Notes: generated by a model from the letters alone, not told the origin. Positions 17,963 through 26,573 are shown, counted from the first letter of the stretch. The stretch is DNA of 64,000 bases from Acidisarcina polymorpha (GCF_003330725.1 NZ_CP030840.1:7000116-7064115), one strand, 5' to 3'. Translations and numbers: made by a program.

Positions 17963-20900
17963 CACTGCGGTCTCCTGCGATATTGGTTAGTGCCGCCGGG
18001 TGTGGGAACGTTGTCCGCTACTGGCGTTCCGCTGAGATGATTCCGAGTTAAAGCCGTAGTGAGAGTAATGCCGGTACCGGAAACCGGCACACCATCCGCG
18101 TGTGCACGGTTCAGCGGAGCTTTGATGGTTATCATAGCGCCGCCGGACCTGCGTATGGACGCGATCACCGCCGTCTCCGCATTGGCGCCGCTGTCAATCG
18201 TGATGGTCTGGCCGGCACTGAAGCCGGTGCCGCTCACGACCGGGACGAGAGTCGCCCCCGCAGCCACAGCCGTACTCACGGTGCTGGCGCCTGGCGTCCC
18301 CACGGTTGCAATCACGGCCGTCTCGAGATCCGCTCCCGCGTCGATCCGGATGGTCTGACCTGGCTCGAAGCCGGTCACGTTCGCAACCTTGATATTGGTC
18401 GCGCCAGCCGGCGAGGCTAATGGCAGGCTAGTCGCCGCCTGCACCAGGAAATCGGAGCAGTTGCTGTCGCTCTCGACGCCGTCCGGAAAGCGGCCCGCGC
18501 TCCGATTGGTCGTGTCCGTCGAACCGCTCGCTTGATAACCGCCGTTCGGCCCGGGCGTTGGCACAAAGCAGCCTCCGTGCTCTGATCCGGAGGCGGCCTG
18601 GTAGCCTTCGGCGGCCCATGGGTCGACGAGGCCGCCATAATTCAGGCTGTCGACCACCAGGCCCGAGGCGTCGCGCAGCACCATGTTGCCCTCTCGCACG
18701 ATAATGGTGCGTCCAAACAGCGGAGAAATGGTGGTAAGCTCAGGGCCCCCAAACCATTGGTTCGGCTGTGGCGTCCCCTGGTAGCCGGCAGTCTTCACTG
18801 CGGCGTCGCGCACCGCTGCATTAATCGGATGCGCCTTGGTAAGCGGCTTATCGAGCGTGATCCCGCTGCCAATCGCTTGAACCGGCTCATTGCTGGAGTG
18901 CGGAAAGACCGTCGCCGGCTCGAAGCTGATCCCGGTTCCGCGGTTGCTGAAGGGAAGATTGGCCGCATGGGCGAACTTCAGCGGAGCGGCCAGTTCGAGA
19001 CCCGTGCCCGGGGTAACCGCGGATTCACCGTCGATATGCGCCCGCGTAAGCGCAGGTGAGAATTCAATCTTGGCGCCTGACGGGCTGGCGCCCCCAACCG
19101 CGGTGATAGTCACCGGCTCCTGGTTCGCCGGAGTGCCGACAGTCAACTTGTCGCCGACCGCAAAGCCACTCGAATTACGAACGTTGATGCTGGTCGCCCC
19201 CGCGCTGACGTCAGCCGAAAGGTTGGCGCGAGTTCCCTGCGTACCGACCTTCGTAATCGTAACGGTTTCGATCCCATGGCCCATGCTGTCAATGTCCAGC
19301 CGGATCTTATCGCCAACCGAGATGTCGGCGACGGAGGTCACTTTGATGTTCGTCGAACCGGCAGCAGCGTCCGTCGCAAGATAGGGCTGGGTGCCTGGCT
19401 TGCCGACGGCGGTGACCGTGGCCACCTCATACTGCTCCAGTCCCCGACCAACCACAGGGTAGGTCGCTCCATAACCGAGAGCGATTTTCTCCCCGACCTC
19501 AAAGCCCGAGACGCTTTGCACGGGCACATTGGTTGAACCGGGCGGGATTGTCATCACCGGACCATCAGGCACCGGCTGCCACAGGGTCGTGTGATTGCTG
19601 GCCGCCGTGCCGATCTTCGCGACCTTGCCGTTTTCCGCGTCCGAACCGGCACCGATGCTGATCGTATCGCCGACCGACATCGCAGCCGTGCTCCTGACGT
19701 GGAGCGTGGTCTCACCCGCTTTCGCGGCAACGGCAAGCCCGGAGTTGGCGAGACCGAGCAGGTAAAAACGACCCGCCGCCAGCTTCGTTCCATCTGGGAT
19801 CTTCACCGTGGAGAAGGTCGCCTGCTGGGCCGGGTGTTCCGTCAACGTCCAGTTGGAAATGTCGACATCGCTGGAGCCAGCGTTGTAAAGCTCGATGAAA
19901 GAATCGGTAGGGTTGGCCGGCGGACCGGCGCTAACGCGAAACTCATTGATCTTTACTGGGCTGACGTTCCGCACCTTCTCGACCGCTGTCTCGGTTTCCT
20001 TCGCGCCACTCGCTGAGTTCGTCCATGATGCGCTCCCAATCAGGTCGCCATTCAATCCCTCCGGTCCTGAGGTCACCTTGAAGGTTGCGCTCACGCTCGC
20101 GCCTGGCGCGACCGGGTCGGAAATCGTTTTCGTGGCGCCGCCGCCCGCAACGACAGCGCTCCATTGATTGCTGGGCAGTGAAATGCTCAGCGTGACACCC
20201 GCCGCGGGAGACCCGGCAGTGTTTGTAAAGGTCACCGTCGTGTCCTGCGAAGACCCCGGCGAGAAGGTCTGCAGCCCTGGAGGAGTGGCAGTCGCTGCTG
20301 CCGCGGCAATACTTAGCCGAGGTCCTTCATACTTGGCCGCGACCACGTTGGCTTGGACCAGCTGATCAGTAGCATCCGTCGGAAAAGTACCCGCGGCCGT
20401 CACCGCCCCCTCATAGAACGTGCCTTGCGAACCGTTGCTGTTGTCTCCGCCATTGCCGAGAAGGATCGCGCCCTGTTTGCGCATCGGGTCATAGGTGGCA
20501 TTGACCCGCGGTCCACTGAACATCACCGACAGCGCGCCCTGCTGTGCGTCGCCGCCCATCGATGTCCAATGGTGCGGTTCCCCTTTCGCGATCGCGGTTA
20601 CAAACCGCCAGGTGACGTTCGGCAGGTTGACGCAGAGTTTGGAGCCGTCCGGATTGACGCAGCCAACCAGGTTATTCTCCTGATCTGTCATCACCCAAGG
20701 CCCGGGCGGATTTCCGTGATACCAGGGGATGGCATCGCCATAGTAAGTAGTCTCCATCGTCCCGTTATCATCGTCGCGGCTGTCGATCTCCGCATTGCCA
20801 TAGTCGAAGCAGCAGCCGGAGTTGAAATGGCGGCCGTTGATCACCCAGTACTGTCCCTCCGCCTGGTCATCGACCGCCGTACCCCTCGCGTCGTTCTGGC

Positions 20901-21444
20901 GAAGGCCCATTCCTGGCTCGATAAAGACCCCATAGACCTTGTGGCCCATGACCATAATCGGCGCCATGTCGGCTATCGGGAGATTGTTGAAGCCGCCCAT
21001 GGCAGGGCCGCTGAAACCGCCGCGCGGTGCTTGTGTAAGGTCGTTGTGCTTGGGCGATTGATCGTAGACGGTGGTGATCCAGCAGTACGTGTTGGCGCAG
21101 AACGCGTCTTGCGCGGCCGCATTGGCATATCCGCCTGCATTCGGGACCGGCGACGCAACCGGCTGAACGACATCGATGTTCAGCGTCTTGCCATCCGACT
21201 GGCGTAGCACCTGATAGAGGGGCCCGTTATAGGAGGCGTATAGCGCCCGCGTCGTGCTGTGGGCAGCCACACACGGGTCACCCGCGGCCGCGTAAACATC
21301 GCATGGACCCTGCGGCCGGGGCGGAGCAACGTTGACTCCCCCGTTGACTTGTTGCCCCATCGCCAACATCGAGCCAGGCAGCATGAGCGCCACTGCGATT
21401 AGAAGTACAAGACTGATTCTGGTGTTCTTGTTCATCCGATTCAT
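17962..21444 (-). CDS. GH54 alpha-L-arabinofuranosidase with NEW3, lamin-tail and repeat modules
   Basis: This secreted protein of 1,160 residues has a signal peptide (to about residue 31). Its GH54 catalytic domain (about 38-375) begins CDVYAAAGDPCVAAHSTTRA and contains the vicinal-cysteine motif SGCCFDYGNAE with nucleophile E219 and the acid/base D334 in GNGGDNSNG. It should release terminal arabinofuranose. A NEW3-like domain (about 385-480) follows, then the first half of a lamin-tail (LTD) domain with SFIELYNAGSSDVDISNWTL. About 300 residues built from a repeated module (SxxxFxVGDxIxIG type) come next, then the second half of the LTD (VVDSLNYGG, later NCSDFLVQ), then two more module copies. 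The GH54 abfB arabinofuranosidase-binding domain seen in fungi is absent. It is the first gene of an operon with the GH29 gene. A LacI-type palindrome lies 21 bases upstream of the start. Confidence 0.85.
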   Translation of the reverse strand: MNRMNKNTRISLVLLIAVALMLPGSMLAMGQQVNGGVNVAPPRPQGPCDVYAAAGDPCVAAHSTTRALYASYNGPLYQVLRQSDGKTLNIDVVQPVASPVPNAGGYANAAAQDAFCANTYCWITTVYDQSPKHNDLTQAPRGGFSGPAMGGFNNLPIADMAPIMVMGHKVYGVFIEPGMGLRQNDARGTAVDDQAEGQYWVINGRHFNSGCCFDYGNAEIDSRDDDNGTMETTYYGDAIPWYHGNPPGPWVMTDQENNLVGCVNPDGSKLCVNLPNVTWRFVTAIAKGEPHHWTSMGGDAQQGALSVMFSGPRVNATYDPMRKQGAILLGNGGDNSNGSQGTFYEGAVTAAGTFPTDATDQLVQANVVAAKYEGPRLSIAAAAATATPPGLQTFSPGSSQDTTVTFTNTAGSPAAGVTLSISLPSNQWSAVVAGGGATKTISDPVAPGASVSATFKVTSGPEGLNGDLIGSASWTNSASGAKETETAVEKVRNVSPVKINEFRVSAGPPANPTDSFIELYNAGSSDVDISNWTLTEHPAQQATFSTVKIPDGTKLAAGRFYLLGLANSGLAVAAKAGETTLHVRSTAAMSVGDTISIGAGSDAENGKVAKIGTAASNHTTLWQPVPDGPVMTIPPGSTNVPVQSVSGFEVGEKIALGYGATYPVVGRGLEQYEVATVTAVGKPGTQPYLATDAAAGSTNIKVTSVADISVGDKIRLDIDSMGHGIETVTITKVGTQGTRANLSADVSAGATSINVRNSSGFAVGDKLTVGTPANQEPVTITAVGGASPSGAKIEFSPALTRAHIDGESAVTPGTGLELAAPLKFAHAANLPFSNRGTGISFEPATVFPHSSNEPVQAIGSGITLDKPLTKAHPINAAVRDAAVKTAGYQGTPQPNQWFGGPELTTISPLFGRTIIVREGNMVLRDASGLVVDSLNYGGLVDPWAAEGYQAASGSEHGGCFVPTPGPNGGYQASGSTDTTNRSAGRFPDGVESDSNCSDFLVQAATSLPLASPAGATNIKVANVTGFEPGQTIRIDAGADLETAVIATVGTPGASTVSTAVAAGATLVPVVSGTGFSAGQTITIDSGANAETAVIASIRRSGGAMITIKAPLNRAHADGVPVSGTGITLTTALTRNHLSGTPVADNVPTPGGTNQYRRRPQ
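18000..19740 (-). repeat. Six-copy protein-repeat module within the GH54 gene
   Basis: Six related coding segments can be aligned by eye around a T(S/N)IxVxSxxGFxVGDxIxIG core: TTLHVRSTAAMSVGDTISIG, STNVPVQSVSGFEVGEKIAL, STNIKVTSVADISVGDKIRL, ATSINVRNSSGFAVGDKLTV, ATNIKVANVTGFEPGQTIRI and ATLVPVVSGTGFSAGQTITI. Four lie in the middle of the LTD domain and two at the C-terminus. Each is usually followed by ExxxIxxVGTxG and an AHxxGxxV element. The function is unknown; a beta-rich spacer or a cell-surface or glycan-contact module is possible. Confidence 0.7.
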
Positions 21445-21464
21445 CTGCCCGTCGAAAATCTCAA

Positions 21465-21476
21465 GTAAACGCTTAC
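21465..21476. promoter_or_regulatory. LacI-family-like operator candidate upstream of GH54
   Basis: GTAAACGCTTAC is a near-perfect palindrome with the central CG and the (A/G)CG(C/T) core of LacI-family operators. It lies 21 bases upstream of the GH54 start. No LacI-type gene is in the window, so the assignment rests on the motif alone. Confidence 0.35.
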
Positions 21477-21553
21477 CAGAGAACCCTAAGGGGAACCTTC
21501 GTAGCTGTCAAGAACATGCCTCCTCGAGCCTTCGCGGTCCTGCTAAATCCCAT

Positions 21554-23297
21554 CTACGACCGTTCAGACGCTGAGCGCATCCGCGTTGACGATTCGAGAA
21601 GCCGATGAAAACGTTCTGGATCGCTCGCCAGTGAGGCCGAATACGCCGAAGCCCGCTCCCATTGAAACAGCAATTGGTCCTTCGGCTGAAGGTCAAAGAC
21701 AGGTTCCCGCTTGGCTGCTGCATTGGAAAAGCGGCCCTCGTCCCAATCCTTGCTCAACGCGCTCGCCAGAAGCTGATCGCGTTCCGCTATGGCCCGAATC
21801 AGCTGGTCTGAAGCTGCCCGCTCGATCGGTGTTTTGACGGCGCGCTCGATGACGACTGTCTCACGCCAGAACATTCGTTCCAGATACTCGACAGAGAGTT
21901 CAAATGCTTGAAAGTCCGAGAGATTCTTGATGACTAGGACTTCTAACTGCACGAGGAGACTCCGAATTTGAGTAAAGGGATTTGCAGGCGGCGAAGCACT
22001 CTCCAGTAAAGCTGCAAGCTGCTTATCACTGCTCCATGGAACCGGCAACAGCAAGCCCATCCACGACGATGACTCTCGGTCCTTCTGATACGGCGCTGAT
22101 TCGTAAATCATCTGGAACACTTGGCCCCAGCTCTCGTTCCACTTCGCCTGATAGTGCTTCTCAACGAAACGGCGGAATCCCGACGTCTGCGCTGCCGCGG
22201 TTCCTTCATTCAAGGCGACCGCAGCATACGCGAAGCCGTCCCAGATAGAATTCTGCACATACCGGCTGGGAATCCAGTTGGTCACAATGACGCCCATCGA
22301 GTTCGGGTCTTTGGTTCCCAGGTACGCATCGGCGAAAGCATCAACATTCCGGAGCTGTTCCGTGCCTACCCTTGCGCCCCACTTATAGCAAGACAAGGCG
22401 GGCGCTCCTATCCCGCGAGAACCATTGGCGCTGACTTTCTGAAAGGTCTCGCGAAGATCGGCGGAACTGTTATCCGCATAATTCCAATCCATGACGATAA
22501 TGCTTTTGTTGAGTTGACTGAGTATCTCTGGTTCTTTGTGAAGAACATAGTCGCCCCATACAATCAGCTGCTTTCCCAGTCCTCCGGAAATCTGATGGAG
22601 CGAATTGAGGTACTCCGCCCAGATCTCGACTCTTGTTTTTGCTTGAAGTGCTTTGCGGGAGAGGACCGAGCCGCCCCAGTTCACCTCATCGCAGCCGCCG
22701 TGAAGATACACAGATGGGAAGACCTGAGACCTCACGGTACAGCTTCTGGAATAACTGCAGCGATTCCGGATCGACCGGGATGATACCTGTAAATTCAACA
22801 GAATCGCCCGTCGAGTCGCGATCAAGAAGATGAGCGTACTTCGGAGAGCGGGTGATGTACCCCGTATGTCCAAATGACTCCAGCTCGGGAAGTAACTCCA
22901 CCCCGTGTTGCTGGCCATACTCCACTAGAGTTTTTAACTGGTCCGCCGTAAATGCATTTTCATGAGTAACAAGATCGGGAACCGAGGTGAAGCGCATTGC
23001 GCTGCCCTGGTCGTCGGCGAGACGAAACTGCAGCGTATTGAGCTCCCAGTCTGCGCAGAACTCGATGACTCGTTTGTAGTAGTTCATGGTCTCGGGCACC
23101 CGTCCGGCATCGACCATCAGGCCACGCATCTTTTTACCTGCTGCGCTCTTTCCGGCGTCGGATCCAGCTGCCTGTGCCAGGGAAAGCTTGGGATGCATCC
23201 CGCAGCTGCCCGCCAGTGCTAGCGGTCTTGCCGCCAATCCAGCGACAACGGCTCCCGTTCCCACAAGAAAGTCTCGCCTGCTCGTATCCCCATTCAT
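21554..23297 (-). pseudogene. GH20 beta-N-acetylhexosaminidase, frameshifted next to its active site
   Basis: The protein belongs to the GH20-like hexosaminidase group. The first frame (ATG 23297) has a twin-arginine signal (SRRDFLVG), then MRGLMVDAGR and the barrel start ELLPELESFGHTGY. It terminates at 22686 after an out-of-frame tail. Homologous coding resumes in another minus-strand frame from about 22735 with YLHGGCDEVNW, whose D-E pair (codons at 22691-22686) is the catalytic diad. It runs on through WGDYVL, KWGARVGTEQ and WDGFAYAAVA to 21554. The shift falls between 22721 and 22735 (around CAGACC on the plus strand) and corresponds to one extra base. As it stands, the protein would end exactly at the catalytic residues and be inactive. 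A sequencing error is the main alternative. Confidence 0.8.
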
Positions 23298-23359
23298 CTA
23301 CGTGGTCATCCTCTCCAGCATGGTCAAACAACGAGCTTACTGCAAGCCGCTATTCGGCC

Positions 23360-23376
23360 TGAGACACAAAGTCTCA
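23360..23376. promoter_or_regulatory. Short perfect dyad upstream of GH20
   Basis: TGAGAC and GTCTCA flank the five bases ACAAA, about 63 bases upstream of the GH20 start. It could be an operator half-site pair. The rest of 23298-23588 shows no convincing gene. Confidence 0.2.
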
Positions 23377-23588
23377 TGAGTGATCCTGAGCTCGACAGAA
23401 GGAGACGCTTTTTTCCCTCGAAGTTCATGCGAAGCTGAAGCCTGGCTCCCGCTCAGCATACAGTTGAGCCTTGAGCGTCGAACCAGCTCTCCCCGTTGGC
23501 AAGGCGAGCAGAAGCCGCACCACGCTCCACGACTAGGACTGCCCCGCTAGACAGGTTTAGCGGAGAATCGCGGTCACCGGCGCAAGGT

Positions 23589-24180
23589 TCAAGCATCCGC
23601 ATCCGCTTCTTGTCGCATGGCGCCCAAGGGAGAATCTCCCGGGCCTTTTGGAACTGGCGGCATCGCGAATGGTCCATCGTCATTGAAGTTCCGCCCATTT
23701 GCCCTTGCTTCGTACTCTTTGAACGCCATCGAGAAATTCGCGCGGCCGTGTGACAATCCGCGCAGCGCGGTCCCATAGCCGAGCATGTTCGCGAGTGGCG
23801 CCACCGCCTTGATGACTAGGACCCCACCCACCATTTCCATCCCCTCGCTTGTCATACCCTCGATCTTCATACTCTCGCTTTTCATACCTTCGATGCGTCC
23901 ACGCCGCGAGTTCAGATCGCCGATGATCTCTCCCGCAAAGACTTCGGGTAGCGACACCTCGACCGACATCACCGGTTCGAGCACCACTGGCTTCGCCCGG
24001 CGAGCGGCCTCCTTGAGCGCCATCGATCCGGCAATCCTGAACGCCAATTCGTTCGAATCCAACTCATGATAGCTGCCGTCGAGGAGCCTCACCTTAATGT
24101 CCACCATCTCGTGCCCGGCCAGAATGCCGCCCCGCATCGCTTCCCGGATGCCTTGCTCAATCGGCTGGACATAGCAAATT
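23589..24180 (-). pseudogene. EF-G (fusA paralogue) relic, domains IV-V only
   Basis: The minus-strand frame from about 24180 down to 23589 encodes the last third of a translation elongation factor [21 protein letters not shown], then [16 protein letters not shown], then [20 protein letters not shown], then [18 protein letters not shown]. The GTPase and domains II-III are missing. Sequence upstream of YVQPIEQ in the same frame is unrelated to EF-G, so the 5' break is sharp, near 24175. At the RIEGM position, where EF-G normally continues directly into the beta-strand, five-residue repeats have been inserted. The fragment cannot act as an elongation factor. It is probably a remnant of a second fusA copy. 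Confidence 0.75.
23836..23895 (-). repeat. 15-bp tandem repeat inside the EF-G relic
   Basis: On the plus strand, CAT trinucleotides recur exactly every 15 bases (23838, 23853, 23868, 23883) within similar units such as CATACCCTCGATCTT and CATACTCTCGCTTTT. The encoded peptide is a five-residue repeat of the type (K/T)(S/I)E(G/S)M. Confidence 0.8.
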
Positions 24181-24192
24181 CGTGGAGGGGCC

Positions 24193-24309
24193 GTGACTCT
24201 GGACGACTCGGAAATGCTTCGTGACCAGATCGATATGACAATTCGGGCGCTCAAACGCAAGCGAGCCTTTGCGCCTAGTCCCGAGATATCATTGCAGGAT
24301 GAAGGTTGA
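24193..24309 (+). CDS. Candidate small protein A of a small-ORF cluster
   Basis: A 38-codon frame begins with GTG at 24193 behind GGAGGGG, with an alternative ATG at 24214. It encodes an acidic-basic helix-rich peptide containing [20 protein letters not shown]. Its stop overlaps the start of the next candidate (24299). I do not recognise it. Support is the ribosome binding site and the close packing of four frames; a chance frame is possible. Confidence 0.3.
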   Translation: MTLDDSEMLRDQIDMTIRALKRKRAFAPSPEISLQDEG

Positions 24310-24432
24310 AAAAGACCAATTCGACCCGCTCTCGACAAGATGTTTCAGCAGAAGCCTGAGAAAACCAGCGAGATAAAGGGCGAGCCGGGGAGCACCGGGC
24401 CGATAATAGCGCCGAAGCCAGCAAAGCCATGA
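24299..24432 (+). pseudogene. Candidate small protein B, apparently frameshifted
   Basis: The ATG at 24299 opens [11 protein letters not shown] and terminates at 24376 in that frame. A different plus frame then reads [20 protein letters not shown] and ends APKPAKP at 24432. The two pieces read naturally as one protein of about 44 residues if one base is added near 24330-24336 (CTCTCGACAAG). The second stop overlaps the start of candidate C as ATGA. Neither piece matches a family I can name. Confidence 0.3.
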
Positions 24433-24530
24433 CGCTCGCCGTATTGCCGTGGCGGGTCGATATTTTGGCATGCGTGGCCATGGGTCTGTTGATCTTTCTA
24501 TTCAGTAGAGCCCGGATGCGGAAGAAGTAG
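24429..24530 (+). CDS. Candidate 33-residue single-pass membrane protein C
   Basis: The ATG at 24429 overlaps the stop of candidate B by four bases (ATGA). The product begins MTLAVLPWRVD, has one strongly hydrophobic segment (ILACVAMGLLIFLF), then ends with a basic tail RARMRKK. This positive-inside layout fits a small inner-membrane protein with a cytoplasmic C-terminus. It is too short for family assignment. Confidence 0.35.
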   Translation: MTLAVLPWRVDILACVAMGLLIFLFSRARMRKK

Positions 24531-24531
24531 G

Positions 24532-24642
24532 ATGCTTAATGGGCACAACTTTACGGTATGGCAGCGAGTGCTGTGCGTTGCTATAGGCCTCGCTGCGATC
24601 TATGTCCCATTTTTGATGGGTAGAAGAAAAAACAAAAGGTAA
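24532..24642 (+). CDS. Candidate 36-residue single-pass membrane protein D
   Basis: The start ATG lies two bases after the stop of candidate C and is preceded by GAAGAAGTAGG. The peptide has one hydrophobic segment (VLCVAIGLAAIYVPFLM) and a very basic end GRRKNKR, the same plan as candidate C. The two may be partners, such as small accessory subunits of a membrane complex, but no such complex is encoded nearby. Confidence 0.35.
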   Translation: MLNGHNFTVWQRVLCVAIGLAAIYVPFLMGRRKNKR

Positions 24643-25014
24643 AACTGCCCTGTCACGGTAAACCCAGACAAGCCCTGAGCTATTTATGTGTCAAGTGCAT
24701 AATCTTGCGACCAAATGCTCGAAATCACGCTGATTAAGCCGATCATGAAGTTATCCCACTGTTCACGGCTTTCTCACAGACTGCTGGAGCCCGCTAGGGC
24801 TCAAGTCGGATCTCCAACTATTCGTACAGACGGGACGCTATGCGAAGCGCTCGACCATTTACTCGTATAATTCAAATTTTTTCGCCCTTAGCCGCATTCT
24901 GAAATGCCACGCAAGTAAACCCAATGCGCTTCAACTGAAACACACTGAAGCTCCTGCCGCCAAATTCACAAAATCCTCGCCTTAGAGCACTATGGAACAA
25001 GAGGACTACGCCGA
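24643..25014. other. Intergenic region upstream of pncB, with hairpin and leader ORF
   Basis: The region holds a perfect hairpin GAGCCC-GCTA-GGGCTC at 24787-24802 and a consensus TATAAT at 24866-24871 without a good -35. It also holds an eight-codon frame MEQEDYAE at 24992-25018 whose stop overlaps the GTG start of pncB. No other gene is seen. Confidence 0.4.
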
Positions 25015-26400
25015 GTGATTGTCAACTTTGCCGAGCGGGCCCACAACCATAACTGGAACCTGGATCCGATCACCCGTTCATTGCTCGATACCGATTTCTA
25101 CAAGCTGCTGATGCTGCAGTTCATCTGGAAGCACTTCCCTGCGACTAATGCCTCCTTCGATCTGATCAACCGCTCGACCTCGGTGCGGTTAGCCGACATG
25201 ATCTCGCGCGAAGAGCTGGTCGCCCAGCTTGAACACGTGCGTACTCTGCGCTTCCACAAGTCGGAGTTGATCTGGCTGGCGGGCAACACCTTCTACGGCC
25301 GCAAGGGGATCTTCGAGCCGGCCTTCCTGGAGTGGCTGGAGCGCGATTTCAGCCTCTCCGACTACGAGCTCTGGATCGAAGACGGACAGTTCCGGCTGCA
25401 GTTCGACGGGCCCTGGACCTCGACCACGATGTGGGAGCTCTATGCCCTGTCCATCCTCGATGAACTCAAAACCCGTGCCAGCCTCAAGGGCATGACCGAG
25501 ATCGACCTTGACATGTTCTACGCTCGCGCCAAGACCAAGCTCTGGAGCAAGATGGAGCGGCTCCGCGGAGTACCCTGTCTCAGAATCGCCGACTTTGGCA
25601 CCCGGCGGCGGCACAGCTTTCTCTGGCAGGAATATGCCATCAACCTGGCGCGCACCGCCCTCGGCGATTGCTTCGCCGGCACTTCGAATACCTACATGGC
25701 CTACAAACACGACATGGAAGCCATCGGGACCAACGCTCATGAACTGCCGATGGCGCTCGCCGCTCTGGCCAACAACGATGAAGAGCTGCAGTCCTCGCAA
25801 TACCGGGTCCTCGAGCTATGGCAGCAGACCTACCAGGGCGAACTGCTCATCATGCTGCCTGATACCTTCGGCACCACCCAATTTTTGAAATCCGCACCGC
25901 AATGGACCGCCAACTGGACCGGCCAGCGCGTCGACAGCAAAGACCCGTTCCTCGCCGGCGATGAATACATCGACTGGCTGGTTCAACGAGGCAAAGACCC
26001 GCGAACCAAGCTGTTGATCGCCTCCGATGCCCTTGACGTGGACATCATCCTCAGCCTGCACGCCTACTTCTCCGGGATGATCCTCGGCGATGCCACGCCC
26101 CATGATTTCTATTCCGCCGCAGATTTTCTCGACCCCGAAAAGTGGGTGCCCAGTCGCCGCATCCGCTTCAGCTCCGGTTGGGGAACTTTACTCACGAACG
26201 ATTTCCGCGGCTGCGATCCCGGCGACGGCGACCAGTTCGACCCCATCAGCCTGGTTTGCAAACTCACCAGCGCCGATGGACGGCCAGCCGTGAAACTCTC
26301 GGACAACTATGCCAAAGCCACCGGCCTCCCCGAAGAGATCGAACGCTATCGCCGCGTCTTCGGCACCGCGGGAGTCGCCAACGTTCCGGTACTCGTGTGA
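25015..26400 (+). CDS. pncB: Nicotinate phosphoribosyltransferase
   Basis: This 461-residue cytoplasmic enzyme of NAD salvage converts nicotinate, PRPP and ATP to nicotinate mononucleotide. Family landmarks are SLLDTDFYKLLMLQ near residue 22, DFGTRRRHS near 196 (containing the phosphorylatable histidine region), GTNAHELPMAL near 240 and IASDALDVD near 340. The start is a GTG preceded by AGAGGA. No ATG is available in frame, and the usual family N-terminus begins about 20 residues further in. A short leader frame overlaps the start. It stands alone on the plus strand. Confidence 0.92.
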   Translation: MIVNFAERAHNHNWNLDPITRSLLDTDFYKLLMLQFIWKHFPATNASFDLINRSTSVRLADMISREELVAQLEHVRTLRFHKSELIWLAGNTFYGRKGIFEPAFLEWLERDFSLSDYELWIEDGQFRLQFDGPWTSTTMWELYALSILDELKTRASLKGMTEIDLDMFYARAKTKLWSKMERLRGVPCLRIADFGTRRRHSFLWQEYAINLARTALGDCFAGTSNTYMAYKHDMEAIGTNAHELPMALAALANNDEELQSSQYRVLELWQQTYQGELLIMLPDTFGTTQFLKSAPQWTANWTGQRVDSKDPFLAGDEYIDWLVQRGKDPRTKLLIASDALDVDIILSLHAYFSGMILGDATPHDFYSAADFLDPEKWVPSRRIRFSSGWGTLLTNDFRGCDPGDGDQFDPISLVCKLTSADGRPAVKLSDNYAKATGLPEEIERYRRVFGTAGVANVPVLV

Positions 26401-26420
26401 TTAAGTGAAAAGCAGTCGCG

Positions 26421-26470
26421 TGGCGGGATGGCGGGAACCGGGATGGTGGGATTTTGATCGGCGGGATGAC
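26421..26470. repeat. GGCGGGATGG-type short repeats after pncB
   Basis: GGCGGGATG and variants (GCGGGA, CGGGATGG, TGGGAT) recur four to five times within 50 bases. A small palindrome CTAGAAATCTAG follows at 26493-26504. No U-tract is present, so I do not call a terminator. Confidence 0.4.
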
Positions 26471-26573
26471 ACTTTCAGACCAGAACCAGACTAGAAATCT
26501 AGCCCGACAGCGACAAAATCCAGCCATCCCTCAAAACCCCTCTGCAGCGTGTCAAAAGTGGGCAAAAACGAAC

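Noticed and set aside
20353-21207. Plus-strand frame of 284 codons within GH54
   Set aside because: It is a shadow of the GH54 catalytic domain, whose motifs fix the minus strand as coding.
23453-23776. Minus-strand 107-codon frame downstream of the EF-G relic
   Set aside because: It overlaps the relic in another frame and begins inside it. The only protein-like part is a short C-terminal stretch, so it is not supportable as a gene.
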